Assembly (NCBI GenBank): GCA_016296195.1
Contig: JAEDJU010000102.1
Coordinates: 1-5,219 of the forward strand
Reading direction: 5' to 3'
DNA length: 5,219 nucleotides
DNA from: Candidatus Methanomethylophilaceae archaeon
GTDB lineage: Archaea > Thermoplasmatota > Thermoplasmata > Methanomassiliicoccales > Methanomethylophilaceae
In this document: piece after piece, positions 4,519 to 5,219 of the stretch
Numbering within the stretch: position 1 is the first letter of the stretch
Layout: the number at the start of each line of letters is the position of its first letter
Made by a program: the position numbers and the translations under genes
Notes under the pieces: model-generated
The model's input: the letters and a program-made list of their open reading frames with translations, nothing else
The model's database searches: none
Told to the model about the DNA's origin: nothing

Positions 4519-5219
4519 TCAGTCCATGCTGAAAAAATCAACGCTGGACATCTTCAGAGTGGCGACCTCGTTCATCCCGCCGCTCGAATGGTACTCGTAC
4601 TTCACGGGATACAGGTGACCGTCGGTCATCCAGACCCTGAAGCAGTAGCCATCACCCTGGATATCGTACACCTTGCAGCTGACCTCCCCGTATATGGAGT
4701 CCAGGACCTCATCCTCAATATAGGACATGGGGAAATCCATGGAATAGGTGTCCCAATAGTAGTTGGATGTCTCATATACAGCGATATACTGCATCTGGAA
4801 GAAGATGATCTGGAACACTGTCGTTACATCCTCATCGTCCATAGTATCAGAATACACGACAACATCACCGACCTCGAACGTACCCACATCACGGTTCCCG
4901 CCGACGGCGGATGAGAACGATAGGTGTGTGGTCAAGATATTCTCCTCATCCGAATGGGAGATCGTGTAGATCACATCATCGAATACACCGATACTCATCG
5001 TCAGGGAATCATTGTCCGTGTTCTCAATAGTGGTCACAACGAGCTTTGTTCCCATCGCGGTACCTATGAGGGAGAGGGATTGTATCGAACCAGGTTGGGG
5101 ATAGGTGACATCGACGAAACCGCTCTTGCCGCTGGACAACTCCGTGACGCGCCCCTTGATCAGCCCTGTGTGAGTGCCGGTCACTGAATCGCCATCAACG
5201 GAATCGATGACGAATATCA
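4519..5219 (-). CDS. Unrecognised acidic, beta-rich protein, C-terminal part (5' end beyond right edge)
   Basis: I do not recognise this protein. The frame is open to the right edge with codons running from 5217, giving 232 visible residues. A GTG at 5184 is available but is very probably an internal Val, since the upstream codons (IFVIDSVDGDS) read like the same protein. The visible part alternates hydrophobic and polar residues in short strands. It is rich in Asp, Ser, Thr and Tyr and poor in Lys and Arg, has many Gly/Asn/Asp turns and no clear membrane helix. It has just two cysteines (181 and 192 of the visible part), which could form a disulfide. These traits suggest a surface or secreted protein; a signal peptide or lipobox would lie off the window. 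The last 50 residues (GDGYCFRVWMTDG, then LYPVKYEY) loosely recall the strands of LolA/LppX-like lipoprotein folds, which is a guess. The gene converges on purM. Confidence 0.8.
   Translation of the reverse strand, partial: IFVIDSVDGDSVTGTHTGLIKGRVTELSSGKSGFVDVTYPQPGSIQSLSLIGTAMGTKLVVTTIENTDNDSLTMSIGVFDDVIYTISHSDEENILTTHLSFSSAVGGNRDVGTFEVGDVVVYSDTMDDEDVTTVFQIIFFQMQYIAVYETSNYYWDTYSMDFPMSYIEDEVLDSIYGEVSCKVYDIQGDGYCFRVWMTDGHLYPVKYEYHSSGGMNEVATLKMSSVDFFSMD

Noticed and set aside
4507..4914. Plus-strand open frame of 135 codons opposite the orphan gene
   Set aside because: It begins inside the terminator region with no ribosome site and is codon-aligned antisense to the minus-strand frame, which is longer, runs to the window edge and has the more protein-like composition.
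4519..5184. Treating the GTG at 5184 as the true start of the orphan gene
   Set aside because: The frame continues without a stop to the window edge, the upstream residues fit the same composition, and there is no ribosome site or TATA box at the right distance, so the gene is most likely cut by the window.

Overview
The window looks like ordinary chromosomal DNA from an archaeon. GC content is moderately high (estimated by eye in the upper fifties percent), and genes are closely packed. At least three starts lack a convincing Shine-Dalgarno site but have an archaeal TATA box 25-28 nt upstream of the start codon, as expected for leaderless transcripts. The proteins and the promoter style suggest the Thermoplasmata / Methanomassiliicoccales group of gut and sediment methanogens. 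That placement is inference: no lineage marker gene is present. The four visible stop codons on complete genes plus the one on the edge gene are TGA, TAA, TGA, TGA and TGA. None is TAG, which fits pyrrolysine-using methanogens but is far too few to prove it.

Layout, left to right: (1) positions 1-55, minus strand, the first 18 codons of a probable fumarylacetoacetate hydrolase (FAH) family protein that runs off the left edge, with its own TATA box; (2) 137-823, minus strand, the 23S rRNA 2'-O-methyltransferase RlmE (FtsJ/RrmJ) with a complete K-D-K-E tetrad; (3) a 94-bp divergent promoter region; (4) 918-2309, plus strand, a MATE-family multidrug/sodium antiporter; (5) 2332-3357, plus strand, a DusB/NifR3-type tRNA-dihydrouridine synthase 22 bp behind the MATE gene; (6) 3418-4434, plus strand, PurM (AIR synthetase) with a clear Shine-Dalgarno site and strongly C-ending codon use; (7) 4435-4518, a convergent intergenic region with two back-to-back hairpin terminators; (8) 4519-5219, minus strand, the C-terminal part of an unrecognised acidic, beta-rich, probably extracellular protein whose N-terminus lies beyond the right edge.

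The genes do not form one pathway. Two act on RNA modification (RlmE on 23S rRNA, Dus on tRNA), one on purine synthesis, one on membrane export and one possibly on small-acid metabolism. I see no mobile element, CRISPR array, tRNA, rRNA or defence system. The most informative observations concern expression signals: compact divergent leaderless promoters, a paired GNRA/UNCG terminator block, and a 382-codon antisense frame over purM that is explained by codon bias. I do not find an undescribed biological system here.
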